Origin: Raineyella antarctica
GTDB lineage: Bacteria > Actinomycetota > Actinomycetes > Propionibacteriales > Propionibacteriaceae
Assembly: GCF_900092135.1 (NCBI RefSeq)
Contig: NZ_FMYF01000004.1
Span: 310,001 to 374,000, forward strand
Direction of reading: 5' to 3'
Length of the DNA: 64,000 bases
Part shown: piece by piece, positions 41,834 to 50,777 of the stretch
Layout of the letters: each line of letters begins with the position of its first letter
Numbering within the stretch: position 1 is the stretch's first letter
Translations under genes and position numbers: made by a program
The notes under the pieces: generated by a model
Databases searched by the model: none
The model's input: the letters and a program-made list of their open reading frames with translations, nothing else
Told to the model about the DNA's origin: nothing

Positions 41834-42829
41834 TCAGGAGCGGCGGGGCAGCCGCAACGGGGGTCGGCTGAGCTGCCGGACGGTCGGGGTGAAGATCGTC
41901 AGCGCCTGCGGCTCGACCTCGATGACGAGCGGAACCGGCCCGAGCTCCTCGCCGTCGGCCATGCCGTACAGGCCCTCGCCGTCGACCCGCACCTCGCGGG
42001 CGCGGAGCTGTTCGACGGCAGGGTCGCGGACGAAGGTCCCGTTGAACAGCGACGGCAGCAGCCGAAGGAAGGTGGCCCGGCTCACCGGGTGCACGATCGT
42101 GAGGTCCAGCAGCCCGTCGGTGACGTCGGCCGAGGGACACATTGCCATCCCGCCACCGGCGTAGCCGGCGTTGCCGACCGCGACGAGGATGGCGGGGAAC
42201 TCGCGGGCCTCGCCGTCGATCACCAGCCGATAGGGCAGGGGCTCGAAGCGTGCGAGCTGGACCGTGGCCGACCAGGCGTACCGCAGGCGGCCGCGAGGGA
42301 AGGTGGTGTGGTTGGCGCGCAGGTTGACCAGGGCGTCGAACCCGGTGGAGACGATCGAGACCACGTGCTCGAGTCCGTCCGCCCCGACTCCGCCGACCAG
42401 CGCGCCGGTGACCTTGGCGAGGTCGATCCGCCGGGTCCCCCCGCGCACCACGAGGCGCGCCGCTGCCACCGGATTGGCCGGCGGCAGGCCCAGTCCGCGG
42501 CAGGAGTCGTTGCCCGTGCCGGCGGGGATGAGTCCCAGCGGGGTGGTCGTGCCGGCGCAGGCATTGGCGCCGAGGTGCATCATGCCGTCCCCGCCCATCA
42601 CCAGGAGGGCGTCGGCACGCCGGTCCCCTTCGGCGGGGCGGGCCTCCGCGACGGCCCGGGCGCACCGCGCCTGCGCCTCCGCGAAGGTCTCGGCCAGGTG
42701 GACCCGCAGGTCGACGCCGGGCAGGGAGGTGACCAGCTCGGTCACGACCTTCGGCAGCAGTTTGCGGGCCCGGCCCAGGCCGGCGCTCGGGTTGACCACG
42801 AGCGAGAGGACGCACCTCTCGTCAGTCAC
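41834..42829 (-). CDS. Diacylglycerol kinase / lipid kinase family protein
   Basis: 331 aa from GTG 42829, overlapping the tatC end by 8 nt. The DAGK catalytic domain is clear: LSLVVNPSAGLGRARKLLP, the nucleotide loop VMGGDGMMHLGANACAGT, and GLIPAGTGNDSCRGLGL; later VGNAGYAGGGMAMCP. Family members phosphorylate diacylglycerol, sphingoid or related lipids; the true substrate is not set by sequence. The open frame starts further upstream inside tatC, but the GTG gives the usual N-terminus. Confidence 0.9.
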   Translation of the reverse strand: MTDERCVLSLVVNPSAGLGRARKLLPKVVTELVTSLPGVDLRVHLAETFAEAQARCARAVAEARPAEGDRRADALLVMGGDGMMHLGANACAGTTTPLGLIPAGTGNDSCRGLGLPPANPVAAARLVVRGGTRRIDLAKVTGALVGGVGADGLEHVVSIVSTGFDALVNLRANHTTFPRGRLRYAWSATVQLARFEPLPYRLVIDGEAREFPAILVAVGNAGYAGGGMAMCPSADVTDGLLDLTIVHPVSRATFLRLLPSLFNGTFVRDPAVEQLRAREVRVDGEGLYGMADGEELGPVPLVIEVEPQALTIFTPTVRQLSRPPLRLPRRS

Positions 42830-43742
42830 CGGGGGTGCCGCTCGCGGAGGAGTCGAGGAGCTCGTCGTCGGCGTTCCGCTTGGCCTTGCGCCGGTCGTTG
42901 CCACGACAGATGATCTCGGCCACCACGTAGAGCAGGGCCATCGGCAGGGCCAGTGCCAGCATCGAGATCGGGTCGGTGGACGGTGTCGCGACCGCGGCGA
43001 AGACGAAGGTGCCCACGATGGCGTACGAGCGGGCCGCCCCCAGCTGCTTGCCGGTGACGACGCCGGCGAAGTTGAGGGCGACGATCACCACGGGCAGCAG
43101 GAAGGCGACACCGAACACCAGCATGATCTGGAGCATGAAGTTCAGGAACGGCACCATCTCGACCATGTTCGCGACCGGTGAGTGCTGGGGGGTGAAGCCC
43201 AGCAGCACGACCAGTCCCTTGGGCAGGATCCAGTAGCCGAGCCCGACGCCGGTCAGGAAGAGCGGAACGCCGGCGGCGATGAAGGCCACCGCCCACTTCT
43301 TCTCCTTGGCCAGCAGGCCGGGCGCCAGGAACGCCCAGACCTGGTACAGCCACAGCGGACTGGTCACCACGGCCCCGGCGATCGCGACGATCTTGATCGC
43401 CAGGGTCATCGGGGCGGAGACGCCCGCGTTCACGACCAGGACCTCCTGGTCGGGCCGGGAGGCATTGATGCTCGCCACCGCACGCATGTACGGCTCGAGC
43501 AGGAACGCGTACAGCTCCTGGTAGAAGAACGCCATCGCACCCATGCCCACGAGGATGAGCAGGACGATCAGGATCACCCGGTAGCGCAGCTCCTTGAAGT
43601 GGTCCACCAGCGTCATCCGCCCATCGGGGGACATTACCGGTGGGCGCAGCCAGGCCAGGCGTCGCCTGGTCGGCTGCGCAGTCTGGACGGGCGGGTCCAC
43701 GTCCGAGGATTCTGCGCGGTGCGGGTCCAGTGACTCGGCCAC
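42822..43742 (-). CDS. tatC: Sec-independent protein translocase TatC
   Basis: 306 aa with six hydrophobic segments; the core component that binds twin-arginine signal peptides. MTLVDHFKELRYRVI at the first helix contains the conserved Glu and Arg, and the segment FTPQHSPVANMVEMVPFLNFML is typical of loop 2 and helix 4. The GTG at 43742 starts 5 nt after tatA. An extended N-terminal tail (about 35 residues) and a C-terminal charged tail are usual in actinobacteria. Confidence 0.96.
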   Translation of the reverse strand: MAESLDPHRAESSDVDPPVQTAQPTRRRLAWLRPPVMSPDGRMTLVDHFKELRYRVILIVLLILVGMGAMAFFYQELYAFLLEPYMRAVASINASRPDQEVLVVNAGVSAPMTLAIKIVAIAGAVVTSPLWLYQVWAFLAPGLLAKEKKWAVAFIAAGVPLFLTGVGLGYWILPKGLVVLLGFTPQHSPVANMVEMVPFLNFMLQIMLVFGVAFLLPVVIVALNFAGVVTGKQLGAARSYAIVGTFVFAAVATPSTDPISMLALALPMALLYVVAEIICRGNDRRKAKRNADDELLDSSASGTPGD

Positions 43743-43747
43743 GGGGC

Positions 43748-44041
43748 TCAGAGACCCTTCTTGTGCTCCGGATCGACGATCTCGGCCTCGTGCACACCGT
43801 CGTCCTCGCGCACCTGGTCGGCGGCCGGTCGAGCCTGCTGGCCCTCGACGGGCTTGGGGTCGTTCACGTCGGTCGCCTTGGACTGTCCCTTGATGTCCTT
43901 GGTCTCCTCCTTGAACTCTTTGATGGCACGGCCGGTGCTCTTGCCGAGGCCCGCGAGGCGCGAACCGCCGAAGAGGAGCAGGACGATCGCCAGGATGATC
44001 AGCAGTTCGGAGGGGCCCAGGCCCAGCAGGAGGGGAAACAT
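43748..44041 (-). CDS. tatA: Sec-independent translocase subunit TatA
   Basis: 97 aa: one N-terminal transmembrane helix (LGPSELLIILAIVLLLFG), the FGGSRLAGLGKSTGRAIKEF amphipathic-helix hinge, and an acidic disordered tail. Forms the translocation pore with TatC, encoded next. No tatB is seen here; actinobacterial tatB is often elsewhere. Confidence 0.96.
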   Translation of the reverse strand: MFPLLLGLGPSELLIILAIVLLLFGGSRLAGLGKSTGRAIKEFKEETKDIKGQSKATDVNDPKPVEGQQARPAADQVREDDGVHEAEIVDPEHKKGL

Positions 44042-44068
44042 GTCGACCTCAGTCTCGGTGAATGGTGT

Positions 44069-44368
44069 TCAGTGGCGGACCCGGGAGCGACCGCCCGGGT
44101 AGTAGTCGGGTTCGAAGTCCAGATCCGCCTGATGCGATCGTACGTCGTCCTCGTCGTCCTCCCGAACGGGCGAGTGTCCCGGAACGGCACGGGCCGGCTC
44201 GATCGGCGCGATCTCGTCGAGCAGCCCCAGCATCTCCTCAGCCTGCCGCCCGACCATCTCCACCTCGGAGAGGACGTCCTCGGCCTTGTGCCACAGCCAG
44301 ACGGCGTACGCGACGAGGCCGACGAGCCCCAGCAGGGCGATGCCCACGAATACCAGGACCCAGATCAT
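44069..44368 (-). CDS. Small membrane-anchored hypothetical protein, 99 aa
   Basis: One N-terminal transmembrane helix (residues 2-25), a short coiled-coil-like segment (AEDVLSEVEMVGRQAEEMLGLLDE) and an acidic tail. ATG 44368 overlaps the pafC stop by 4 nt. A short membrane protein between pafC and tatA is a common actinobacterial neighbour; function unknown. Confidence 0.75.
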   Translation of the reverse strand: MIWVLVFVGIALLGLVGLVAYAVWLWHKAEDVLSEVEMVGRQAEEMLGLLDEIAPIEPARAVPGHSPVREDDEDDVRSHQADLDFEPDYYPGGRSRVRH

Positions 44369-45402
44369 GCGCCCGACCCTACCGGACGGCCCTGCAGGAA
44401 AAGTTCACCAGATGTTCCCCGGCGGTACACCTCGAGGGTGCTCGCGGCCCGCTCCCTGGCCCCGGCATCGGCGCCGAGCGGGTCGAGGACCACCGCGTCG
44501 GCCCCGCAGCGCAGGAGCAGTCCGCTGAGCCAGGCCGGATCGAGCACCCCCAGCGTGACCACGAGGTCGCCGTCCCGCAGCTCGCGGCCCACCGCGGCAG
44601 CATCCGAGGCGTCGGCCGGTCGAACCGACCCGGTCGGGTAGTACTCCACGATCCAGGCGGCTGCGGCCCGGACCCAGAGGGTGGTCTGCTCGGCCTCGGC
44701 CAGCCGCCGGGTCCAGTCGGCGCCCATCTGCCCGGCGTGGTCGGCCGCGGCACGGGCCAGTACCTCGGCCCGCTGGATCCGGTCCATCCGGAAGGACCTC
44801 CGGTCGGCACGGTCCAGGTCCCAGGCCTCCAGGTAGTGCTGGCCGTCGATGATGCGGGTGAACAGCGGGTCGATCGTCCGGGTCGTCCGCCTGCCCTGCC
44901 CGTCGACGTAGGCCAGTGCCAGGCTGCGGTGCTGCTGGATCGCCCGGCCGATGGACTCGCGGACCTCCGGGGTGGCCGAGGAGACCGTCACCTGGATCCG
45001 GTCGGCGATGGGCGTGTGCTCCCCCGCGACGGCGGCTATCTTCGCCCGGGCGCTCTCGACGATCGCCGCGGTGTCGTCGGTGGCCGTCTCCGCCAGCGTC
45101 CGCAGCCCGACGAGCAGCGTCACGGCCTCGTCGGCGCTGAACCGCGCGGGCCGGGTCGGGGCGTTGTCGATGCCGGGGCGTACGACCCCCTCGCTGTCCA
45201 GTGCCTCCAGGTCGACGTCCAGCAGGTAGAAGCCGAGCTGTCCGGGGATCTCGCACATGGTCAGCAGGCGGATGTCGGCAGTGGCCTGCGCCGGGGTGAT
45301 GGCGAACTCGCGTGCGACCTCGTCGACTGTCGTCTCGTCCTGGCCGTGCAGCCAGGTGCTCAGGGCGAGCAGCCGGGGCACCTGTTCAGCTGCCGTCGCC
45401 AT
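44365..45402 (-). CDS. pafC: WYL-domain transcriptional regulator PafC
   Basis: 345 aa from ATG 45402 behind AGGAGGAC. An N-terminal winged helix (VPRLLALSTWLHGQDETTVDEV) and a WYL domain around residues 150-260 (YVDGQGRRTTRTIDPLFTRI, then GQHYLEAWD) are followed by a C-terminal WCX extension. With PafB it forms the activator of the LexA-independent DNA-damage response in mycobacteria and relatives. It overlaps pafB by 17 nt. Confidence 0.94.
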   Translation of the reverse strand: MATAAEQVPRLLALSTWLHGQDETTVDEVAREFAITPAQATADIRLLTMCEIPGQLGFYLLDVDLEALDSEGVVRPGIDNAPTRPARFSADEAVTLLVGLRTLAETATDDTAAIVESARAKIAAVAGEHTPIADRIQVTVSSATPEVRESIGRAIQQHRSLALAYVDGQGRRTTRTIDPLFTRIIDGQHYLEAWDLDRADRRSFRMDRIQRAEVLARAAADHAGQMGADWTRRLAEAEQTTLWVRAAAAWIVEYYPTGSVRPADASDAAAVGRELRDGDLVVTLGVLDPAWLSGLLLRCGADAVVLDPLGADAGARERAASTLEVYRRGTSGELFLQGRPVGSGA

Positions 45403-46381
45403 GTCGTCCTCCTGTGGACCTGGCCACCGGGGCCTCGAGCATCGCGGTGAGGTGCTCGACCAGTGACGTACGCAGGTCGTGGGGCGCGAGCACGATGACA
45501 TCGGTGCCGAGCGCCGCCAGGTCGCCCACGAAGGTCCGGCGGTAGCCGTACGCGACGCGCCAGGCCCGGTAGCCTTCCGGCGCCGGCTCCTCGGTCGGGG
45601 TGAGGTGGCGGTGCAGGGCCGCCTCGCGTCCGGGCCGGATCGCAACCAGCGCCTCGTCGTCGGCGCGCTGGCCGGCGATCTCGGCACTGATCCGCTCGCT
45701 CTGGGCCCGGTCGGGCTCGGGGAAGGCTGCCCGGCTGGTGCCCTCGACGACCTTGCCCTGGATCCGGGCGAGCTTGAACCGGCGCGGCTGTCCGCCCCGG
45801 TCCAGGTCTGCACCGAAGAGGTACCACTGCCCGTTGGCCATGGCCAGGCCCCACGGCTCGACCCGCCGGGTGCCGCGGTCCGCGTAGTCGAACGTCACCC
45901 GCCGCCGGCTGGCGACCGCGTCGCGCAGCACGGCCAGCTCCCGGGTGGCCCCGGGACGGGTGTCGGCGACCTCGGTGGGGGCGAACAGTGAGGCCAGGGC
46001 CTCGGTGTCCGGCTCGGCGCCGATCGTGCGCAGCTTCATCAGGGCCCGCTGGGACGAGGCTGCCATGCCGGCCTGGCGCCAGCTGCGAGCGGCCAACGCG
46101 ACCGCTGCGGCCTCCTGGGGGGTCAGGTCGACCGGTTCGAGCTGGAAGTCACCCGGCCGGATGCGGTAGCCCTCGTCCTCTCCGGTGCCGGTGGTCTCGA
46201 TCGGTAGGCTCATCTCGCGCAGGGCGCGCTTGTCCCGCTCGAAGGCCTGGTTGAAGGCCGCGTCGCCCAGCCCGGCGTAGCCGTCGACCAGGCTTCGGAT
46301 CCGCGCCTTGGTGAGCGGTTGGGCGGCGCTGAGCAGCAGCATGGTCAGGCTGACGCGACGTTCGGCATTGCTCGTCGCCAT
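45386..46381 (-). CDS. pafB: WYL-domain transcriptional regulator PafB
   Basis: 331 aa, same architecture as PafC: helix-turn-helix (residues 1-65, RVSLTMLLLSAAQPLTKARIR), WYL domain with VTFDYADRGTRRVEPWGLAM and NGQWYLFGADLD, then WCX. First gene of the pafBC-tat-helY run. It is divergent from gluQ, with 95 bp between. I found no full PafBC-type promoter motif on the minus strand here. Confidence 0.94.
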   Translation of the reverse strand: MATSNAERRVSLTMLLLSAAQPLTKARIRSLVDGYAGLGDAAFNQAFERDKRALREMSLPIETTGTGEDEGYRIRPGDFQLEPVDLTPQEAAAVALAARSWRQAGMAASSQRALMKLRTIGAEPDTEALASLFAPTEVADTRPGATRELAVLRDAVASRRRVTFDYADRGTRRVEPWGLAMANGQWYLFGADLDRGGQPRRFKLARIQGKVVEGTSRAAFPEPDRAQSERISAEIAGQRADDEALVAIRPGREAALHRHLTPTEEPAPEGYRAWRVAYGYRRTFVGDLAALGTDVIVLAPHDLRTSLVEHLTAMLEAPVARSTGGRHGDGS

Positions 46382-46476
46382 CGCCCCTCCTCGGATTCCA
46401 GCGGGTCCAGCGTCCCTATACCCTCGTCCCAGCGAGAGTAACAGCCAGAGTCCTGCCAGCCGAGGAGTCCGATCGC

Positions 46477-47433
46477 GTGACCAGCCTGCCGCCCTCCGGT
46501 GACGTCGTGGGGGCTGGACGGTTCGCCCCCAGCCCGACCTCCGACCTGCACGTCGGCAACCTGCGCACCGCGCTGCTCGCCTGGCTCTTCGCCCGGCACA
46601 GCGGCCGGCGGTTCCTGGTCCGGATCGAGGACCTCGACGTGACCCGGGTGGCCCACGACCCAGCTATCGCCCGGCGCCAGCTGGACGACCTGCAGGCCCT
46701 CGGGTTGGAGTGGGACGATGCGGTCGTCCGCCAGTCGGAGCGCATCGAGCTGTACGAGGCGGCGATCCGGCTGCTCGACGCCGATCCCGGTACCTATCCG
46801 TGCTTCTGCACCAGGCGGGAGATCGCCGAGGCGGCCAGTGCACCGCACGGTGCCCCCGGCGCCTACCCGGGCACCTGCCGCGACCTCTCCCCCGCCGAGC
46901 GGCGGGCCCGGGCGGCGGGCCGTCCGGCCGCGTTGCGGGTACGTGCCGACGGCAGCACCGTCCGCGTGGTCGACGAGCTGGCGGGGCCGGTCGAGGGCCT
47001 GGTGGACGACTTCGTGCTCCGTCGCAACGACGGCGCCCATGCCTACAACCTGGCGGTGGTCGTCGACGACATCGCCCAGGGGGTCGACCAGGTCGTCCGG
47101 GGCGACGACCTGCTCCCCTCGACCCCCCGGCAGGCCTGGCTGACGTCCAGGCTGGGCGGCCGGGTGCCGACGTACGCGCACGTGCCGCTGGTGCTCAACG
47201 CCGCAGGGCGACGCCTGGCGAAGCGCGACGGAGCGGTGACGCTGGCGGACCTGGCCGCCCGGGGTGTCGGTCCGGACGCGGTGCGATCACGCCTGGCCTG
47301 CTCCCTGGGGTTGGCCGAGGCCGGCGAACCCGTCCCGATGGCCGTGCTGCTGGACCGGTTCGACCCCGGCTCGCTCCCCCGCGAGCCGTGGGTCTGGACC
47401 GATCAGGAGGCGTCGAGGATGTCCACCACGTAG
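46477..47433 (+). CDS. gluQ: Glutamyl-queuosine tRNA(Asp) synthetase
   Basis: 318 aa, a gltX-like protein lacking the anticodon-binding domain. RFAPSPTSDLHVGNLRTALL is the HIGH motif. Zinc ligands are YPCFCTRREI and YPGTCRDL. The KMSKS-equivalent is RLAKRDGAVT. The family adds glutamate to queuosine in tRNA-Asp. GTG start. Its last 31 bp overlap the convergent FKBP gene. Compare the full-length gltX at 18866-20398. Confidence 0.9.
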   Translation: MTSLPPSGDVVGAGRFAPSPTSDLHVGNLRTALLAWLFARHSGRRFLVRIEDLDVTRVAHDPAIARRQLDDLQALGLEWDDAVVRQSERIELYEAAIRLLDADPGTYPCFCTRREIAEAASAPHGAPGAYPGTCRDLSPAERRARAAGRPAALRVRADGSTVRVVDELAGPVEGLVDDFVLRRNDGAHAYNLAVVVDDIAQGVDQVVRGDDLLPSTPRQAWLTSRLGGRVPTYAHVPLVLNAAGRRLAKRDGAVTLADLAARGVGPDAVRSRLACSLGLAEAGEPVPMAVLLDRFDPGSLPREPWVWTDQEASRMSTT

Positions 47434-48386
47434 ATGAGAGTGGCGCCGGCAGGCACGCTCGCCTCGGGCACGCCCTCGGGGTAGGCCTTGTCCGGCGGGA
47501 TCACCAGCAGCACGCGGCTGCCGACGGTCTGGCCCTTCAGGCCCTCACTCCACCCCGGGATCAAGGTGCTCAGCTGGCCGGTGTCGGGCCGGGTGGCGTA
47601 CGAGTCGTCGACCTTGGTCCCGCCGTTCCAGAGCCAGGCCCGGTAGTTGACGGTGATGGTGGACTTCTCGGTGACCTGCGGTCCCTCACCCTTGATCAGC
47701 GGCTGGACGAGGAGGTTCTTGGGGGGGGCCCCGGCCGGAACCTTGACCTGGGGGTCGTTGGTCGCGCCGCTGATGGTGGGCTGCCCGGCGGGCTGGGTCA
47801 CCGCCTTGCCCTGCGGCTCGGTCAGCTGGAAGCCCATGATGTCGACCACGAACACCAGGGTGTCGCCGACCTGGATGCCGGCCTGCGGGTTGCCTCCGCC
47901 GGAGTCGTAGCCGTCCTTGCCAGGCATCGCGATCAGGACGCGGGAGCCCTCCTTCTTGCCGACCAGGCCCTTGCTGAAGCCGGGCACCACCCCGTTCAGG
48001 GGGAAGGCGACGGGCTGTCCGCTGGGGTAGGAGGAGTCGAACGGTTGACCCGTCCGGCCGTTGACGCCCAGGTAGTGCACCTTGACGGTGTCGGTGGCGG
48101 TGACGGTCCGCCCCTTCCCCTCGACCAGCGCCTTGGACTGCGTCTCGGCGATGGTGAACGGCTGGAAGGTGACGGTCGGCTGCTTCCCGTAGTCACCCTC
48201 CACCTTGATCCCTGACAGGTCGGGGGCCAGCGACGGCTCGGTGGCCGGCGAGCTGGAGGCGCTGGGCGTGGCCGACGGGTTCGTCGATCCCTGCCCGCCC
48301 GAGCAGCCTGTCAGGCCGACCCCGATCGCGAGGACGGCGGCCACCAGGGCCGAACGGGAAGGGTGGGCGCGCAGGAAGTCCATCAC
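47403..48386 (-). CDS. FKBP-type peptidyl-prolyl isomerase lipoprotein, two domains
   Basis: 327 aa. Signal peptide residues 1-28 with lipobox LTGC, then a Ser/Pro/Thr linker. Two FKBP domains follow: the first from about residue 90 (DTVKVHYLGVNGRTGQPFDSS, GFSKGLVGKKEGSRVLIAMPG), the second from about residue 220 (STITVNYRAWLWNGGTKVDDS, GWSEGLKGQTVGSRVLLVIPP). Probably an envelope folding factor anchored to the outer face of the membrane. GTG or the adjacent ATG starts it. 31-bp tail-to-tail overlap with gluQ. Confidence 0.92.
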   Translation of the reverse strand: MMDFLRAHPSRSALVAAVLAIGVGLTGCSGGQGSTNPSATPSASSSPATEPSLAPDLSGIKVEGDYGKQPTVTFQPFTIAETQSKALVEGKGRTVTATDTVKVHYLGVNGRTGQPFDSSYPSGQPVAFPLNGVVPGFSKGLVGKKEGSRVLIAMPGKDGYDSGGGNPQAGIQVGDTLVFVVDIMGFQLTEPQGKAVTQPAGQPTISGATNDPQVKVPAGAPPKNLLVQPLIKGEGPQVTEKSTITVNYRAWLWNGGTKVDDSYATRPDTGQLSTLIPGWSEGLKGQTVGSRVLLVIPPDKAYPEGVPEASVPAGATLIYVVDILDAS

Positions 48387-48447
48387 GCGAGGCAGCCTAC
48401 CCGAGTGGGCCCGGTCCCCTCGGAAACGGAGCGGACGGGGGCGTTCC

Positions 48448-49893
48448 TCACCAGAGTGGTTCGTCCAGGGCTGCGATCATCGCGTCGACGCGCTCGTCGG
48501 TGTGCTGGAAGGGATCACGGAGGGTGAGCGCGCGGGTCTGGTTGCCACGGTTGATCCTGAGGTGCATCCAGTCGGCGAGGTAGTCGACACCGGCCGCCCG
48601 GGCCGCGTCGATGAAGGCGCCGCGCAGTCGGGCCCTGGTGGGTGGGGGCGTCGTCAGGGCCCGCTCGATCGCCGCGTCGTCGACGACCCGGCTGACCTCC
48701 CCGTGGGCGTCGAGCAGACGGAAGAGTCCGCGCCCGTCGGCGATGTCGTGGTAGGCGAGGTCCAGCTGCGCCAATCGCGGGCTGTCGGGTGCCAGGCCGT
48801 GGCGGTCGGCGTAGCGCGAGATCAGCCGGTGCTTGATCGCCCAGTCGATGTCCCGCGACAGGGTGTCCAGGTCTCCGGCCCCGATGGCGGTGAGCGTACG
48901 TTGCCACAACTCCAGCGCGCGGAGCAGTCCCGGTTGCATCGGGCCCAGGCGGTCCTGGTGGTCCAGCACCGCCTGGAGGTACGCCGACTGGATCTCCAGC
49001 CCGGTGGTGGTGCGGCCGTTGGCCAGCTCGACCGGGGTGCGACCGGTGAGGTCGCGGGAGATCTGGCGGATCGCGAGGTTGGGGTTGTCCAGGGTGAGGT
49101 CGGGCAGCTCGATCCGGGCCTCGGCCAGTCGCAGCACCAGTTCGGTCGCGCCGACCTTGAGCAGCGTCGTGGTCTGGGACATCGAGGAGTCGCCGACGAT
49201 GACGTGCAGGCGGCGGTAGAGCTCGGGGTCCCCGTGCGGCTCGTCGCGGGTGTTGATCATCGGGCGCGACCGGGTCGTCGCGGACGAGACGGTGTCCCAC
49301 ATCTGGTCGGCCCGCTGGCTGAGCTGGAAGACCGCCGGGCCGTCCCCGCCCCGGTCGGGGCGCTCGTACAGCCGGGTGCGGGACAGGTGACCGGCTCCGG
49401 CGATCAGCTGCCGGCTGACCAGGAAGGGCAGGATCAGCCGGTAGTAGCGGTTGATGTCGACCGACCGGTCGACCAGGTAGTTCTCGTGGCAGCCGTACGA
49501 ATTGCCGGCCGAGTCGACGTTGTTCTTGAACAGGAAGATCTCGACCGGCGTGCCGTCCTGGGCGAGCTGGTCGGTCGCCAGCCGGCGCAGGTCCTCGACC
49601 AGCCGGTTGCCGACCGCGTCGTGGGCGACCAGGTCGTACAGGTCGTCGCACTCGGCGGTCGCGTACTCGGGGTGCGAGCCGACGTCCAGGTAGATCCGCG
49701 AACCGTTGCCGAGGAAGACGTTGCTCGAGCGCCCCCAGGCGATCATGCCGCGGAACATCTGCCGGGCGATCTCCTCGGGTCCGACGGATCGCTGGCCGCG
49801 CGGCCTGCTGGTCAGCCCGTACTCGGTCTCCAGTCCGTAGATCCGCCTGCTGCGCGCCGTACCGGTCGTTGCCTGGCCGTGCTCCATGGTCAC
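48448..49893 (-). CDS. pafA: Pup-protein ligase PafA
   Basis: 481 aa, carboxylate-amine ligase fold. RRIYGLETEYGLT at the N-terminus contains the conserved catalytic-site Glu residues; NGSRIYLDVGSHPEYATAEC and FKNNVDSAGNSYGCHENYL are family hallmarks. Attaches Pup to lysines of target proteins using ATP. The GTG overlaps the rluB stop. The proteasome genes prcBA, pup, dop and mpa, usually just upstream of pafA, are not here. Confidence 0.94.
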   Translation of the reverse strand: MTMEHGQATTGTARSRRIYGLETEYGLTSRPRGQRSVGPEEIARQMFRGMIAWGRSSNVFLGNGSRIYLDVGSHPEYATAECDDLYDLVAHDAVGNRLVEDLRRLATDQLAQDGTPVEIFLFKNNVDSAGNSYGCHENYLVDRSVDINRYYRLILPFLVSRQLIAGAGHLSRTRLYERPDRGGDGPAVFQLSQRADQMWDTVSSATTRSRPMINTRDEPHGDPELYRRLHVIVGDSSMSQTTTLLKVGATELVLRLAEARIELPDLTLDNPNLAIRQISRDLTGRTPVELANGRTTTGLEIQSAYLQAVLDHQDRLGPMQPGLLRALELWQRTLTAIGAGDLDTLSRDIDWAIKHRLISRYADRHGLAPDSPRLAQLDLAYHDIADGRGLFRLLDAHGEVSRVVDDAAIERALTTPPPTRARLRGAFIDAARAAGVDYLADWMHLRINRGNQTRALTLRDPFQHTDERVDAMIAALDEPLW

Positions 49894-50636
49894 ATCCCGA
49901 CCAGGTCGAGCAGCTTCCCCAGTTCCTCACCGGTCAGGTCACGCATCTCGCCCGGCTGCAGCCGGCCCAGCCGCACCGGCCCGATCGCGATCCGGGTCAG
50001 CTTCTGCACCGGGTGGCCGAAGGCCTCCATCATGCGGCGCACCACGCGGTTGCGTCCCTCGTGGAGGGTGATCTGCAGCAGGGTCGCGTCGGCCATGGTC
50101 TGCATCACCTTGACCTTGTCGGGACGGACCGGGCCGTCCTCCAGCGTGATGCCCTTCTGGATCCGCTTCAGGGTGTGCGGCGTCACGTGGCCGAGGACCT
50201 GCGCGACGTACGTCTTGGGCACCTCGTACGAGGGGTGGGCCAGGCGGTGGGCGAACTCACCGTCGTTGGTCAGGATGATCAGGCCCTCGGTCTCGGTGTC
50301 GAGGCGGCCGACGTGGAACAGGCGGACGTTGCGGCGGTCGATGTAGTCGGTCAGGTCCTCGCGACCCTCCTGGTCCTCCATCGAGGAGACGACGCCGCGC
50401 GGCTTGTTGAGCACGGTGTACATGTGCCGGCGGGCGGTCGGGATCCGCGAGCCGTCGACCCTGATCTCGTCGGTCTCCGGATCGACCCGGCGCCCCTGCT
50501 CGGTCACGACCCGGCCGTTCACCTCGACACGCCCGTCGGCGATCAACTCCTCGCTGGCCCGGCGGGACGCGATGCCGGCCTGCGCGAGGACCTTCTGCAG
50601 GCGGATGCCCTCGGTCTGGTCTTCGGTCTCGCTCAT
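49890..50636 (-). CDS. rluB: 23S rRNA pseudouridine synthase RluB-like
   Basis: 248 aa from ATG 50636 (MSETEDQTEGIRLQKVLAQAG) behind GAGGAG. An N-terminal S4 domain (residues 12-75) is followed by the RsuA/RluB catalytic domain: GRLDTETEGLIILTNDG with the catalytic Asp, and LHEGRNRVVRRMMEAFGHPV. Modifies a uridine in 23S rRNA. The open frame continues upstream into a 15-bp repeat block, but homologues start here. In many actinobacteria scpB precedes rluB; it is absent. Confidence 0.93.
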   Translation of the reverse strand: MSETEDQTEGIRLQKVLAQAGIASRRASEELIADGRVEVNGRVVTEQGRRVDPETDEIRVDGSRIPTARRHMYTVLNKPRGVVSSMEDQEGREDLTDYIDRRNVRLFHVGRLDTETEGLIILTNDGEFAHRLAHPSYEVPKTYVAQVLGHVTPHTLKRIQKGITLEDGPVRPDKVKVMQTMADATLLQITLHEGRNRVVRRMMEAFGHPVQKLTRIAIGPVRLGRLQPGEMRDLTGEELGKLLDLVGM

Positions 50637-50656
50637 CGGACTCCTCAGGGTTGTAC

Positions 50657-50777
50657 GGTGCTCACGCGCAAGGTGCTCGGTCGCACGCTTGTCGGTGGCA
50701 CGGTTGTCGGTGGCACTGGTTTCAGTGGCAGGGTTGTGGGGTGGCACTGGTCTCAGTGGCACGGGTATCGGCGGGCA
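50657..50777. repeat. Degenerate 15-bp tandem repeats upstream of rluB
   Basis: About eight units of roughly 15 bp. On the minus strand the consensus is near GTGCCACYGASAACC; two units are almost identical (50687-50701 and 50702-50716), as are two GTGGCACTGGTYTCAGTGGC segments 31 bp apart. One unit is 14 bp and one 17 bp. The whole gap between rluB and the next gene (50637-50975, 339 bp) holds this block and otherwise nothing recognisable. It may be a variable-number repeat. Confidence 0.8.

Noticed and set aside
38499-42164. A 1221-codon open frame on the + strand across helY and hisF
   Set aside because: Antisense shadow of two well-supported genes, caused by GC bias at third positions; it has no start context or domain.
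50689-50726. TTGTCGGTG (twice) resembling the PafBC-type RecA-NDp promoter element
   Set aside because: The second copy is followed after 8 nt by TTCAGT, one base short of TANNNT, but no + strand gene lies downstream and the motif is part of a 15-bp repeat.
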